Below, one piece after another: positions 24,554 through 37,386 of a stretch of DNA of 64,000 nt (position 1 is the stretch's first letter; every line of letters begins with the position of its first letter). The notes beneath the pieces were generated by a model. That model was not told the DNA's origin and did not search any database. It saw nothing but the letters and a program-made list of their open reading frames with translations. Source of the stretch: Tetradesmus obliquus (Eukaryota; Chlorophyta; Chlorophyceae; Sphaeropleales; Scenedesmaceae). The DNA is taken from positions 744,001 through 808,000 of the forward strand of contig CP126206.1 in NCBI GenBank assembly GCA_030272155.1, read 5' to 3'. The position numbers and the translations under genes were made by a program.

Positions 24554-27500
24554 ATGAGGACGCTAGTTGCCTTCCTACTCTTCGCCGGGGCTCTAGGAGT
24601 GTTCGCAGGCCGAACAACGTCCTTCAGTGAGTAGCAGCTGCAGGCTGTGCTGCCTGATTCGCAGCTGTCACGTGAACCGGCCGGGGTACTGCTCGAGGCT
24701 GCGTGTGTGGCCGAAAAGCAGGCTTTAGACGAGAACTTACAGCGAATTGAATTACTTACCACCTTATGAACTGCCTTATACTGCCCGCAGGCCGCAACCT
24801 CCAGCAGGTCACCTACAACTGCACTCTGGAGTTGGGATGCACTAGCTGTCCTGTTGGATGCAATGCTACCGCCGTGGGCAGTTGCATTGCGGGTGACACA
24901 GCTGGCCGCTTCAGGTGCATGAGGTGCCAGCTGCTACCCAACGCAAACAACACGAAGCAAAACCTGAGGCCCGCAGCTGACGGGTCCTGCGGTACGTGCC
25001 AAACTGTCACATGATTTGCATGTCTGTGACAGACGCTGCAGCACTCATGAATTGGAACTACACACAGGCCAGAACAAAAGCATCCAGCCGTGTTGTGATG
25101 GTTGAACCATGCCACATCACATTTCCAGCATGTGACAACTAAGCAGCTGCAGCAACGCCGCGTGTGTCCCATCAAACATATCATCATCAAAGGTTGCTGC
25201 AGCACTGCTGCATCAACACGGATCAAGATCCTGCACACCTGCAGCAATGTTCCTGTGATGCTTGTACCGCTTTTCTTCTCACAGCTGCTCAATCTTCACT
25301 GCTTGCACTACCCCTGCCTCCCCCTACCTCACTCCCCCGCATCCACCTCAGGCTGTGCTCCTGGCTGGTACCTAAACACCAATGCCAACCCCAGGAGGTG
25401 TGTCATCTGCCCGAAGGACTCCTGGTGCCCCGGAGGCACAGAGTCTGCCTCCAAGTGGGTGACGTCAGGGGACCCTGGCATTGTTGCCTGCCCCAACCTT
25501 ATGGTGACCATCAACCCCGGTGCTAACAACAGGCTGATGTGCGGTGAGTGCCATGCGTAGGGCTGGCTGCGTATGTACCTGCATTGTGCACACATTTTAA
25601 AACATGCAGGCCTTTGCTGGTTGCATTCAGTGCACCAACAACGCATTTGAGGCTGTCCGGCGCAGCAACCTATGCGGTAATCACAGCCTGCAGGCACGTG
25701 TCGGTGTAACGCATGTTGCCACGACAACTCACGCCATCGGCCTTTGCAGCTGTGTCAGTACCGACGATAAATCGCTAACTAGACCCAAACCGCTGCCCTC
25801 CCTGTGCTGCTCTGTAGTGAACCTGTGATCACACCTCAACTGCTGCCCTCCCTGTGCTGCTCTGTAGTGAACCAGCCTGGCTATTCATGGATCAAGCCAG
25901 TTGGCCAAGCAGATCCTTCCGTGGCTGTGTGCCCTGAGAACACATTCAGCACCGGCCTGAGGAAGCAGCCAAACTGCACAGCTTGCCCCAGTGAGTAGCT
26001 GCAAAGGGCCCGCGCCAGCACCAAGGTGGCATGGTTAGCCCTGGGTTGTTGAGCCAGGCCTTGTTGTTCTGGCCTCATGAGTGCTGCAGCAGGCACAATA
26101 GCTGCGTTCGAGCTGCAGCAAGCACACTAGCTGCAGCAGGCACAGTAGCTGCATTCGAGCTGTAGCAAGCACACTAGCTGCAGCAGGCACAGTAGCTGCA
26201 TTCGAGCTGTAGCAAGCACACTAGCTGCAGCAGGCACAGTAGCTGCATTCAAGCTATAGCAGGCACAGTAGCTGCATTCGAGCTGTAGCAGGCACAGTAG
26301 CTGCATTGCAGCTGTAGCGGGCACGGTAGCTGCATTGAAGCTGTAGCAGGCACAGTAGCTGCATTGGAGCTGTAGCAGGCACAGCGCCTGCCGGGGGGCA
26401 GCCTTCCGCTCTGCAAACCATGCGACCATGTTGACATCAGCAAAGCACTTCCCTGGCATGTTTGCAAGTCTTGATTGGCACTCGGCTGTGCAACCCTCAG
26501 CGCTGATTGACGCTATGCTGCATCATATACACCGCTGCCTTTGACAACTGTCATGTTGGGCGACTCGTGAAGTTATGTATCAACTTTTGCTGATCTCTCT
26601 GTTTGTTGCTGGTGAGCTGCTGCCACCAGAGTCCTTTATTGACCAGGCTGTGTTCAACACCGCCATTCGTTGCTGCTGTACTGTTCAGGCGGTATGAAGA
26701 CCAACAATGGCTTGCCAGTCATCAACTTCAGCCCCAATGCTCCTAATGGCTATGCCAATACTTACAACGACAGCGCAGGCACTACTACGCGTGTGTCTGC
26801 AGATGCTTGCCGTGAGTGCACTGCTCACCAGATGATTGCTTGAACATCATGTCACTTTCGATGTCCCTGCCCATAAGAAGTAAGCACGGTTGCTAAGGAC
26901 TACATCAACTCATGAACAGGCGGAACTATGACACGTCACAGTAGATCAGCATGTCAGTCTGCGTGCCACGTCTGTAGCAGCCCCTACAACATCTGGGGCA
27001 GCACCTACCGCCTTGTATATGCTGGAGCAGCATGCACCAGCAGGTCAGGCAAGAAGTCTCGTGCCATGCACAGTGTGTTGTGGTGAGATAGGGCACAGCA
27101 GCAAACTTGAGGTAGATCGATATAAATAGCGCTGCTTCTGAGTGCATTTGCCCAGTCAAATCCGCCAGGGCATGGCAATGCCACAAAGCATGCCCAGCAT
27201 GTCGCAGAGATGCTCAGTGTCTCTAGAACACTGCTCACATGACGCTCACATGCCTGGCGTGTGCCACACCGCTGTCCCTGCAGTGGTGCCGCCTGGCTGG
27301 TACTACACCAGCAGCAACAAGGTGGTGCGCTGCCCCGAAGGAGAGTACAGGGCAGGCTATGTTGCTGCAAACGCCACAGGGGCCAACCAGTGTGTGCGCT
27401 GCCCCAGGGGCACCACCACCTTTGCTTCCGCGAGCCCAGAAATCAAGTACTGTGATGGTGAGTGCAACATGGCTGCTCTTCACAACCTGTCATATGTGGA

Positions 27501-30500
27501 GCCAGCTACTGTGTTACAACAATATAATACATTCAAACCAGCTGCAGCCTCAAGCACCAGGACTGTACTGCCAGCAGTGCAGGCCTTGCAGCGGTGCGGA
27601 TAGTGCCGTTCACACTGCTCGAGGTGAAGTGCATGCTCTTGCATGTGCATCTGGCAGTTGCGGTGCGCTCGAGCACCTCTCTTGCTGGCCATGCAGAGTA
27701 GGGTCCGATTGATTATGCGCTTTGCGTGCATTGTGCAGTCCTGGTGCCTGGTTTCTACTGGATTGACAGCACCAAGAGGCCAGGCTTTGGAACCACACCC
27801 AATGGAAATCCTCCCCAGTACACCAAGATATGCGAGCAGAACTTTTACTGGTGAGTGTCATTGAGGAATCCGAAAGGTTCTATTCAAGTTATGTGCTGAA
27901 ACATTTTGCTGGTGTTTGTGCATATTTTATTGCTGAACCAAGCTCCTTCTGCTGTGTGTCACTGCCTCCACGGACGAAACCCATATGCAGCCATTTGCAC
28001 CAAACCCACTTGTTGCAAGGTTTGCAAGTTGCTCTTAATGTGCGTGGGTCTGACACCCAAAGCTGCACTCGGTGGACCAGCCTAGCACTGCATAGGCAGG
28101 AGCTGTTGACTGTACATGGCCATATCTACACAGGATGTGCTATGCATGACGACACGTAATCTGTGCAGGCCTGCAGGCGTTTTTTCAGAGGTGCTTTGTA
28201 GGCGTTAGTCAGTGTGGCAGGAGGTATCTGCGCCGCGGCTACAACCATGCTTCGTACACACCTCAACTGTCAGTCAGCTGTCAGCGGTAACCATTCACGG
28301 TGGGCATCATATGAAGCTCTGACTGCAGTTATCATAGTCGTCCATTTACTGACGAGCAGTGCTGCCGCTTGCTGCCGCTGCTTGCTGCAAACAGCCCAGG
28401 AAACTATCCTTCCGACTCAGACGGGAAAACCGATTGCCCCAGAGGCCTGTGGACCAAGAACGTCAGGTCGACCTCTTCTGCAGACTGCTGTAAGTGCACA
28501 GCTACTCCAGCGTTATCCAACTACTTCTGAGCGCAGCATTCCTCCCAGATGCACCCAACAGCCCATCCGTTGCAGCTCCTCACATGTATGTTTTGGTGCT
28601 CACGGGTGCTGATGCAAGCTAAGCTGTGCTCGTTACTCAATACCTCGAGCCCTGCGTCTGCACCTGGCCACGGGCTGAAATTCTGGCAACCAACTCGTTT
28701 GTTGCCCACTGCTTCTGCTTGCCTCTGCCTACAGTGGTGCCGCCAGGGTACAGGCTTCCAGCCACAGCAGGGTCAAACATCACCAAGTGTCAGAACAACC
28801 AAGGGGAGTACTTTCCCGAGTGGAGGCGCACCACAGAAGCAGATGTGGACACGTGCAAGACATGCGGCTCAGGCATCATGTCCGACGACAACGAGCCAAT
28901 CAACCAGTTTGCGCTGGACTCTACCGGCTTTGCCGCGGCCGCACCTACCTTTGTGTACGCGCCGCAGACGTCTGCCTCCTGCTGTGAGTTGGCGGGTGCT
29001 GACGCTAGGTGGTAGCCAGCCTGCACACGCAGCAACCGCAACAACAGCTGCAGCAGCAGCTGCCAGTTCAGCACGCACCGCCAGCGCATAAATGTATGCG
29101 GCCATGCAGAGCCCCACAACTTGCACACCAGACGAGTGCAGTCTCTGACGACAGAATGCACTTGCCAAGGTGCACAGCAAGCCAGTGGCTACGCCTGCGC
29201 AACAGCCACAAGGAACCCATCGGCGGCTCTGTGTACTCCGTATGTGTCGGCTCCACCAAAGGCAACAGGCCAAGTACACGCATGCCGTGCGCCCTGCAAA
29301 TAGCCATTGTTGGTCATCCAACAGTACCTGCATACTCCGCCCTTGCTTCGTCTGTTGCCGTGACAGTGCACCACTGACGACACCGAGTTTAAATCTTGCC
29401 GCAGACATCAGCCAAGGCCAGGGCATGTCCACAAACATGTCTGACCCAACCCAGTTCAGGGCAACAACCTGCACTGGCAACACTTACGGCGTTGCTGAGA
29501 AGACATACGAGCTGCGCGTAAACCCCTGCAAGGACTGCCCCGCCAACACCTTCACAACCGGCAGCGGCGTGTGTGGAAACAGCGACTCCTACAGGGCTCC
29601 TGGCAGTGGCGGCTTCTTTGACCCCCGGGCCTGCTGCACCAGGCCAGGCTGGGGGTATGACGGCGTCAGGGCTGCTGTGTGCGCTCAAGGTGAGGAGCCT
29701 TGCTGCAACTGACCTGTGTGGAGTCAGTCCCGCAATCATTTACAGGTGGCAAATGTTTACTTTGACAGAGAGAGGTCTAGGGTTTAGGGTTTAAGGTTGA
29801 GGCGTGTGTGGAAACAGCGACTCCTACAGGGCTCCTGGCGGTGGCGGCTTCTTTGACCCCCGGGCCTGCTGCACCCGGCCTGGCTGGGGCTATGACGGCG
29901 TCAGGGCTGCTGTGTGCGCTCAAGGTGAGGGGCCTTGAACCCACTGTATTTACACGTCGCTGGTTTCATGGGCCTGATGACGGCGGCCGTGTTGCTGGGG
30001 CTATGACGGCGTCAGGTCTGCCGTGTGCGCTCAAGGTGGGCTACTTGTATTGCTTTTCTATGAGAGGGAGCGAAGCTTGAGCTGCCTCAGGCCCGCTTAG
30101 ATTCAAGGCTTCTGGATTCACGGGCCAGATGACGGCGGCCATGTTGCTGGGGAAATGATGGCACTAGGGCTACCATGTGCGCTGCATGTGAGGCCATGCC
30201 ACCTGTGCATGCACCTGCCTCTGTGCAGATGCTGATGTGTGCAGGCACCTACAGCCTGGCCGAATCCAAGCCGGAGCTGCTGCATGCCTTGGTACTGGCA
30301 CATGATTGTGCACTTTGGCAGGCTGACACGCAGTGTCTGGCCAACCTGATGCGTGCGTCACCTACAACCCGGCCGACTCTGCAGTAACTGTTACACGCCT
30401 TGCACTGCATGGTGATGTTCCCTGCAAAATTTGACATGCAGTTGTCGTCCAACGTCTTGATGATGTGTGCAGGCACCTACAACCCGGCCGACTCCGAGCC

Positions 30501-33279
30501 TGCAGACAAGTGCAGGGACTGCCCTCCTGGTACCACCACGGCCCCTGGCAACGTGACTGCGGCCGCCGTTGACAACATCAACGACTGCAGCTTCACGCTG
30601 CCTGGCTTTGGAGTCCAGGATGCCGCCAACGAGCTGAATGCTGGTGTCATCAAGCAAGCTGGCCTCAGGGAGTGCGACGTTGGTGAGCAGCAGCTGCCCG
30701 CGAAAGTTGAAAGTTGAAAGTTGTATGCCAGTGCTGCACGTACAGCATGCAAGTGCAGGCGCCATGTGCAAGCTGCAACGCAGGCTGTGTCGTCTTTTTG
30801 GGTGCAGAGTTACCGTGCAAACGGCAAATTTTGTTGGTGCTGTCACATGCAACCCCTTGCAAGATGCAGAGGGTGTTGTGCGTGCAGCAGCATCATGCAC
30901 CTGCCTGGGCATGCAAGATTGTCCTAGTGTGTGAGCTGAGTATAGGCCACTGCAGCAGCAACATCATTTAAGATATTTGAAAAGGAATTTGATGCTGCTG
31001 CGCACATGCCCAGTCAGTCAGCACATGCCCACTGCTCCCTCCCCACTACACATGTGTACTGCCCCCTCCCTCCTCCCCTTGCAGGCAAGTTCAGCATTGG
31101 CGGTGAGGCGTTAACCACTGCCAACTGCCAGCCGTGCCCAAAGAAGAGGACGACACGGTTCTCAGGAGCAACAAATGGAACCACCGAGTGCGACGGTGAG
31201 GCCAGATGCATAGCTGATGCTTGCTGTTGCATATCACATCACGTGCACCACCTGCTGTTAAACCTACCATGTGTAAAACGGAGAGCTTGCGAATCTCATG
31301 ACTTGTTTCAGGTGCAGCTGTGTGGAGTGCTGGTGTATGCATTGTCCCTTGGCTCAGCTTTTCATCTTCTGCCATGTCAATCTTACTAGTCTCCTCCTCA
31401 CCTTCTTCTTTCCCATGACCACCCATAATCCTCGCCCTTGCACAACCAAAGAAACTACATCCAAGCCGTGTACATGTCTGCCGCTGCATGTGTACGTGTA
31501 CGTGTATGCGCACCTGATGCCACTTGCTCTGTTGCTTCAATACATTATGTATGCTCTGCCGCTGTCGTTGTGTGCAGTGTGCCCTGCTGGGATGGGAACC
31601 ACCAATGCCGCAGGCACCGCAGGCGACTGCAACAACTGCAACCCCGGTTTCTTCGGTGACATCGGCCGCGAAGGTGGTGACACCGAGTGCAAGCAGTGCC
31701 CTGGCAACCTCGTCAGTTCCTTCAACTTCTACATCAACGGCAGCGCAAACACACTTGATGTTGGCGTTGTGAGCGAGGCTGGGGCTGTCTCCTCGCAGCA
31801 GTGCCTGCTGCAGTTTGCTGCCATCGAAACTGGCAACTGGTGAGCGGGGGCCACTGCTGTTGGAGATGAATAGACACCACATCACGCATCACGCTGTTTG
31901 CTGCAACCAAGACTGGCGACTGGCGTGGGGCGACTTGCTGGCAGTAGTAATAGACACGCATCACTCTTGAGCAATGCCTGTTGCAGTTTGCTGCTATTGA
32001 GACTGGCGATTGATGATTGGGGCAACAGCTTCTTTGACAAGGGCATCATGCGTGACCTTGCCACAGCCGGCACATGCCAGCTCCGATGAATGAATGAATG
32101 AATGTATGAGCTACGCGTGGTGTGTTCACACTAACACCCGCGTTAGTTAAGGAGGGGGGCGTGTGAGGCCATAAGGAATCACATGCGCCTCCACGCCTTC
32201 TACCATGGCCAGCTCCATGCAAGCTGCAGTGCCCGCTTGAACTGAAGTGTGTCTGGCCGGTGGGTTGCTGCTGCGCTGACCAGGTTCCTGCCGACAACAG
32301 CCGGTGTGGTTCTGTCAACGATCACCCTGACATCTCCCCCAACAGATCAGAAGTGCATGGATGCTTGCCAGGCGGACGACCTTTGCCAGTTCTTCACGTA
32401 CGACTACAACAGCCAAGCATGCCAGCACAGGAGGGCCCTCACAGCGTCTAACCCTAGTCAAGCAACTGGCTTGTGAGTGCTCTGTTGGTCTTGCACCATA
32501 TGCACAGATGTCTGGTTGTTGCTGCTTGGCTGATATGTTGAACACCCTGCAACACATGCATATGCCCAAACCAAGTGTAGAACCAACACAGTTTCAGGGT
32601 AAAAAGAAGGCCAGAGTCGCTCTTTGAAGGTTAACTCTGCAGTGTCCTAGCTATGGGCATCCTTCGATTTGCCGTCATCAGCAGCGTAGCTCTGCTCGCT
32701 GGGGTAGTTCCTTGAGGCAGGTTTCAGTCTTGAGATGCATTGAAATGTTATGCTATATTTCTACACGTCAGTGCAGGCATTCTGACATTGTGCACGCTAT
32801 CAGCTGCTAATGATGTGCCATGCGCGGCAAGGATCTGACCCGCATACCGCATCCACGCCGCTGCTTCCTGCTACAGGACAAAGATCGCCTACAAGGTGCT
32901 GGCTGGCAATGGCCTGGGCTTCGAAAACAGGCTGGCCAAAACCCCGGTTAACCCCAAGGAGGCCGGCTCCGGGGTTTTCTCGTGGTTCAACGATGACAAG
33001 GCAGCTGAGATTGGTGACACCTTCACCATCAGCCCCGCGCCCAGTCCCGTTACAATCGTCAACTGCCTCACCGCGTGCAATGACGAGCCAACGTGTGCCG
33101 CAGTGGTGCTGACCATGACGAATACCACCTCCAACACCCTGGCGACAACAGGCACCCCATGCGTGTTCAAGCGTGGTGTGCTCAGCATGCCTTCCACATC
33201 CCCAGGAACCTCTGACACAACCAACAGGCGCACCATGGTCAAGTACAGGACGACCCCAGGCGCTGTGAGGCCGTTTTAG
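24554..33279 (+). CDS. Gene A: secreted cysteine-rich multi-module protein with PAN/Apple-like C-terminus (15 exons, 933 aa)
   Basis: Exons are 24554-24626, 24791-24991, 25352-25543, 25868-25990, 26689-26811, 27284-27457, 27739-27850, 28395-28489, 28735-28983, 29405-29689, 30473-30682, 31085-31195, 31578-31839, 32284-32472 and 32877-33279. All junctions are GT-AG and keep one frame to the TAG. Residues 1-18 form a signal peptide. Exons 2-13 encode successive Cys-rich modules with CxxCP and PPGW/PPGY motifs, resembling the ephrin-receptor-like/GCC2-GCC3 or TNFR-like type. Exon 14 (about 738-800) and exon 15 hold two Cys-spaced PAN/Apple-like segments (CMDACQADDLCQFF; NCLTACNDEPTC). There is no C-terminal membrane segment, so a cell-wall or extracellular role is likely but inferred. 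Exon 4's acceptor is tandemly duplicated (25791-25868). Gene B is its paralog. Confidence 0.88.
26095..26390. repeat. Minisatellite in intron 4 of gene A
   Basis: Units of about 30-60 bp repeat, built on AGCTGCAGCAGGCACAGTAG and TGCATTCGAGCTGTAGCA variants. The open minus-strand frames here arise from the repeat. Confidence 0.8.
29778..29793. repeat. Telomere-like tract (TTTAGGG type) at an exon-duplication junction
   Basis: The sequence TAGGGTTTAGGGTTTA contains two units of the TTTAGGG telomere repeat known from many plants and some green algae. It ends nine bases before a duplicated exon segment begins at 29802. Confidence 0.5.
29802..29924 (+). pseudogene. Duplicated 3' part of gene A exon 10 inside intron 10
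   Basis: This 123-bp segment repeats the end of exon 10 (29567-29689) almost exactly. It keeps the GTGAGG donor and follows an AG. Read in the gene's phase (1 in, 1 out) it encodes 41 in-frame codons without a stop, so it could act as an extra or alternative exon. The region before its AG is purine-rich, a poor acceptor, so a silent duplicate is also possible. RNA evidence would decide. Confidence 0.55.
29990..30405 (+). pseudogene. Decayed partial copies of exon 10 end and exon 11 start
   Basis: Two shorter, diverging copies of the exon 10 tail occur at about 29990-30040 and 30145-30195. Two partial copies of the exon 11 head (GTYNPADSE in the true exon at 30473) occur at about 30238-30285 and 30357-30390. 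They contain stops or lack splice sites. They look like the remains of repeated local duplications across the exon 10/11 junction. Confidence 0.6.
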
Positions 33280-36200
33280 ATGGGCTGGCAGCTGTCTGGC
33301 TGAAGTGAGATTCCTCAGCAGCCGTGTGGCAGGCACTTTGGGCGTTTGCAGGTGTAGCTTGTGCAAGCAAGGATGGATTCTACACACTGCTTGCTGGAGG
33401 GCGGCGCGGATGCAAAGTAAGCATGGCATGCATGAAGAATTGCATGGCTGCCCTGAGAAAAATTGTGTTTGTGGAAATGACGATGTGCAGCCACTGGCAA
33501 ATTCCTGTGCAGCTGCTGGCTGCCTGCAGGCTGCTGTCCAGAGAGATGCTACAGCTACTGCTGCACTTGCTTGGTACATATCAATATCTTGTGTTCCGTG
33601 TGTTGAGTATATTGAGCTTTGAGACAGCTGGCACGTGCACGTTGCATGAGTTTGCCAGGCAGAGATACTACTGCCACATATGCACTATTATTGGTGCTTA
33701 TCTTGCACGACATGTGTTGAGTACTTTGAGCTTTGAGACAGCTGGCACGTGCACGTTGCATGAGTTTGCCAGGCAGAGATACTACTGCCACATATGCACT
33801 ATTCTCAGTGCTTATCTTGCACGACAGGTGTTGAGTACTTTGAGCGCTGAAAAAGCTGGCAATGCACGTTGCATGACTCTGTCAAGAAGAGATACTACTG
33901 CTACTGATACACTTTGTTTGGTTCCTATCTTGCGCGACATGCGTTGAGTACTTTGAGCGCTGAGACAGCTGGTGTTGCATGTTGCATGGCTTTGCCAGGC
34001 AAAGATACTACTGCCACTGATGCAGTTTGTCTGATATGTATCTTGCGCTACATCTGTTGAGTTCCTTGAGCGCTGAGACAGCTGGCATTGCATGTTGCAT
34101 AACTCTGCCAAGAAGAGATGCTACTTATATAAGTTGGTTGCTATGTATATCTTGCGCGCCATGCGTTGAGTACTTTGAGCGCTGAGACAGCTGGCATTGC
34201 ATGTTGCATAACTTTGCCAGGCAGAGATACTACTGCTACTTCTGCAATTTTCTTGGTGTCTATCTTGAGCGGCATGTGTTGAGGTATTGAGCTGTGAGAC
34301 ATCTGGCATTGCATGCTGTATGTCTCATCAAGCTTGAGAGGCTCTGGTATGGTAGCATACAGCAGGCACAGCAAAATGGCAGTTGTGGCTTGTGTATCAG
34401 CCAGTAAAGCCTTTATGCTCTAGAGGGTTTATCTGCTGTACAGCTGACATACACGTATGTTTGCAAGCCTCTAGCTGTGGCCCTTTGCTGGTTTCTCTTG
34501 TTATGACCTGCATGCTTTCAGGGCACTTATACCAAGCACTGTATAGATCGAGTGTGAAGCTGTCGTTTGACCAGCCTCAGTTGTTGTACGGAGTCTGCCA
34601 ATAAGGGTTATTGAAAGCCAGCACAGGCAAGGAAGGTCGAAATCTTTGCTGTGTGTGGCTTGGTGATGTCATTGTGTGTCCCTATGAATCAAGCACCATG
34701 GCATGCCTGTGACGCTGTCCGATTGCTGAGACTGTGTCTGCCTTGCAATGCCCGCATCTATTGTGTGTCAACAGTCAGCACACGAGAGGCCAGAGGCCAG
34801 TTTTATGTTGTGCGGCTGAGCACTGCCCGCCTGTCGGTACCGTGGATCCGGATTTTCATCAAGAGACGAGGGCTTGTGCAGTTGGTACCAGATTACGTTC
34901 CAGCCAAGCAATACGCATGCTGTGTACACAAAGTGCACGTGGTGGTTTACAGCCTTTGATATGGCGTGGCCATGCAGTGTGGCTAGTGTCCTTGAGGGCT
35001 GGACTTGGTGCAAGCAGCTTGACAGCTCATACGTAGCTAAACGCTTTTTGGCAAGCCCCACAGAACTTGTGTGCTGATGTGTACTTGATATTGCAATCAA
35101 TTGCAGCCGGTTTTGGCTGCAAGGCCTGCTGCTTGACTCAGAGGGTGACAGGAACCGTTCCTCCCTCTCTCTTTGAGCCATGCGAATGATGCTGCACAAC
35201 ATTGGTTTGCACACTGCACTGCCGTATGGTGCCTTGCTTGTCACTGCCTAAGGCATGCCTGGGCAGGATCGCGGGCATCAGCAGCTGTGGCAGTAGCTAT
35301 TGCAGCGGTTGACCCCTCAATAACTTTAACTTGAAGGCGTGGTTTGTCACTGCTGTGAATATGCGTTCAGGTGAGGCCACCGGACATGTTGCCAGTGGCT
35401 CTCACCCTGCGCTGATCAGAACACTGCTTGGCTGTTACAATTATGTAAAGCAAAGGGGCACACAGTGGATTGGCACGGCGTCAAGACGACCTGCTAGCGA
35501 AACAAAACACCTGCACTTCTCAGGGCAGGTGCAGCCATGATGGGCAACAGGCCTTACTAGCTGAGACAATAATGACCTGCTCCTTCTGCCCGCACATGTT
35601 GCACATCACAGTGCTCTAAAAACAAACACAACACAGCTGCTGTCTCAGGTGCAGGCTTCTGATCACAGGGGCTTCATAAAGGCAAGCTTTGCTGTCGTAC
35701 TGCTGTCACATGTATGGCCAAGGTGCCTGCAATTGCTGCGGGGCCCTGCTTGACAAACTGTTTTGAAGAAAGGCACACAATGCAGCAGGCAGACGAACAG
35801 CAACACAATGTGTACCACACACCATTTCATACGGAGCCGCTGAGGCAATGTAGTGACTCCTTGGTGTGGCCCCTGCAATGCACGCAGTTGCGCCAGTGGG
35901 GCCGCAAATTACAACAGCAGAAGATATATAAGCGCAGGTGATGGCGCAGGTGGTGGCGGGCAGGGCGCACCATATATGTGCTGTGTAAATGATTGAGGCA
36001 GGGGTGTGCGCTGTAGAGCGTTGGATGCTGGAATGAAAGGCCTCGCGGATGAAGTTGGTGGTGCGCAGGGCAATCAAAGGTGGCAGCTAAGCCAGCTGTG
36101 CCTGCAGGGTGCATTTAGGTGAGCCAGGATGTGTGTGCAGTTTTGCAGCACCTGCAAGAGCAAGGGCGACATGCCCTGTTAGCGCCTGTTTCTGGGGTGC

Positions 36201-36734
36201 CTGACGCAGCACTGGTGCTGCTGGGAGAGACATATGTATTCCGCAGCATCAAGGGAATAGCAATTGACCACAGGCTGCGAGGCCTGCCACAAGCAAGGGA
36301 GGGGTGATGCTGGCAAGCCAGCTGTGGTGTTTTGGCGGTCGGTGCGGGTGCTGCGTCTTGTTGGTGCCTGGCAGTAGAGGATACGCAGGGCTTCCCTATC
36401 AGGCCTGCATATGCAGAGAAGGCACTGAAGCCTGTTGGGGTGCAGAAGTGGCATCTTCATGCTTCGCAGTCAATGCGCAGGGGTGGGGCGAGCTGGGCCT
36501 GCTAGGCTCCTTTACATACTACTGCTGCAGTTGCCAAACCTACCATGTGTGTAACTTACATTTGCAGTGGACCAGGACTTGCCGTGTCGGACTGAGGCAG
36601 GGTTCCCAGCCGGACACGGTTACAATGCTTGTAGTGAGGCCCAGCAATGCCAGCTTGGCCATTTCTGATGAAGTGCCCCTGGCCCTTCTGGCAGATGTGC
36701 CATTAGTCCCCTATGAGCAGGGCCTGCAACAACA
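33280..36734. other. Intergenic stretch downstream of gene A, no supported gene
   Basis: Apart from the minisatellite at 33601-34325 nothing is identifiable. Short open frames (for example 34651-34959 plus, 35706-36077 minus, 36304-36804 plus) have no known motif. The 3' end of gene A must lie here, but no TGTAA poly(A) signal was seen near its stop. Confidence 0.4.
33601..34325. repeat. Minisatellite with about 114-bp units (6+ copies) after gene A
   Basis: Units start with TGTTGAGTACTTTGAGC-like sequence at about 33601, 33715, 33829, 33942, 34055, 34164 and 34277. Each contains a GCCAGGCAGAGATACTACTG-like block. The copies have diverged, so the array is not young. Confidence 0.85.
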
Positions 36735-36799
36735 CGCACGCACACGCACACGCACACACGCACGCACACACGCACGCACGCACGCACGCACGCACGCAC
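36735..36799. repeat. (CACG)n/(CA)n microsatellite abutting the retrotransposon LTR
   Basis: Alternating CACG and CACA units run directly into the TG of the LTR at 36800. A repeat of the same kind lies at the other, truncated end of the element. Confidence 0.9.
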
Positions 36800-37029
36800 T
36801 GTAACGACTGAGGAAGCGTAGGGAAGCGTATAGAAGACAAAAATGATTAATAGGATATTATGATAAGCCCGTGGGGAACTCTCAGGAGTCGAATCCCTCC
36901 CCTCCTACATTGCAGGGCCTATGTAGTTCTCTCGTCCAACTACCCCGGCTAGGGTATAGGTCTCATCTTTGACCTACGGCACGGCTCTCTCTCTAGACCC
37001 TACAGTATCTATTATACTGTGCCGTTACA
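36800..37029 (-). repeat. 3' LTR of the chromovirus (230 bp)
   Basis: The ends are TGTAACG and CGTTACA, a 7-bp perfect inverted repeat with the TG...CA of LTRs. No second LTR was found in the window. Confidence 0.85.
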
Positions 37030-37045
37030 TACCTCCCCCCTTAGG
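37030..37045 (-). promoter_or_regulatory. Polypurine tract priming plus-strand DNA
   Basis: On the element's strand, CCTAAGGGGGGAGGTA lies immediately before the LTR start, where a polypurine tract must be. Confidence 0.8.
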
Positions 37046-37386
37046 TAGATTGACTGCCCTCAGTCAGCACTTAGAGGCGTGTAACGCATATATGTTTTGT
37101 ATGAACATATCTGGCCAAAACTGCTACAGCACACAGCTGCACAGCAGGGGTACCACCAAAATCACTCCTCAAACTACAACCAGGTTGCAGAGAGCTCAGC
37201 GTAGCACCCTTGAGGTTAGGCTACACGACAGGCTTCGCTCCCCCAGTTGCAGTACAGCACCGAAATGCGTGATCCCAGTAAGAGTGTAAAGCACTTGGCT
37301 GGTGACACCAGTCACCACACTCGTGGGTCTGTAGTGTGTGTTTAATGCCCCATGAAGGCAACGCGCGCATAAATGTGAATAAACCT

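Noticed and set aside
25604-25677. Possible extra exon of gene A (GCIQCTNNAFEAV) between exons 3 and 4
   Set aside because: The only acceptor gives the wrong phase, and gene B has no counterpart. It may be a relic exon.
26095-26390. Regularly spaced repeats suggestive of a CRISPR array
   Set aside because: Units are degenerate and contiguous without unique spacers, and lie in an intron of a eukaryotic gene.
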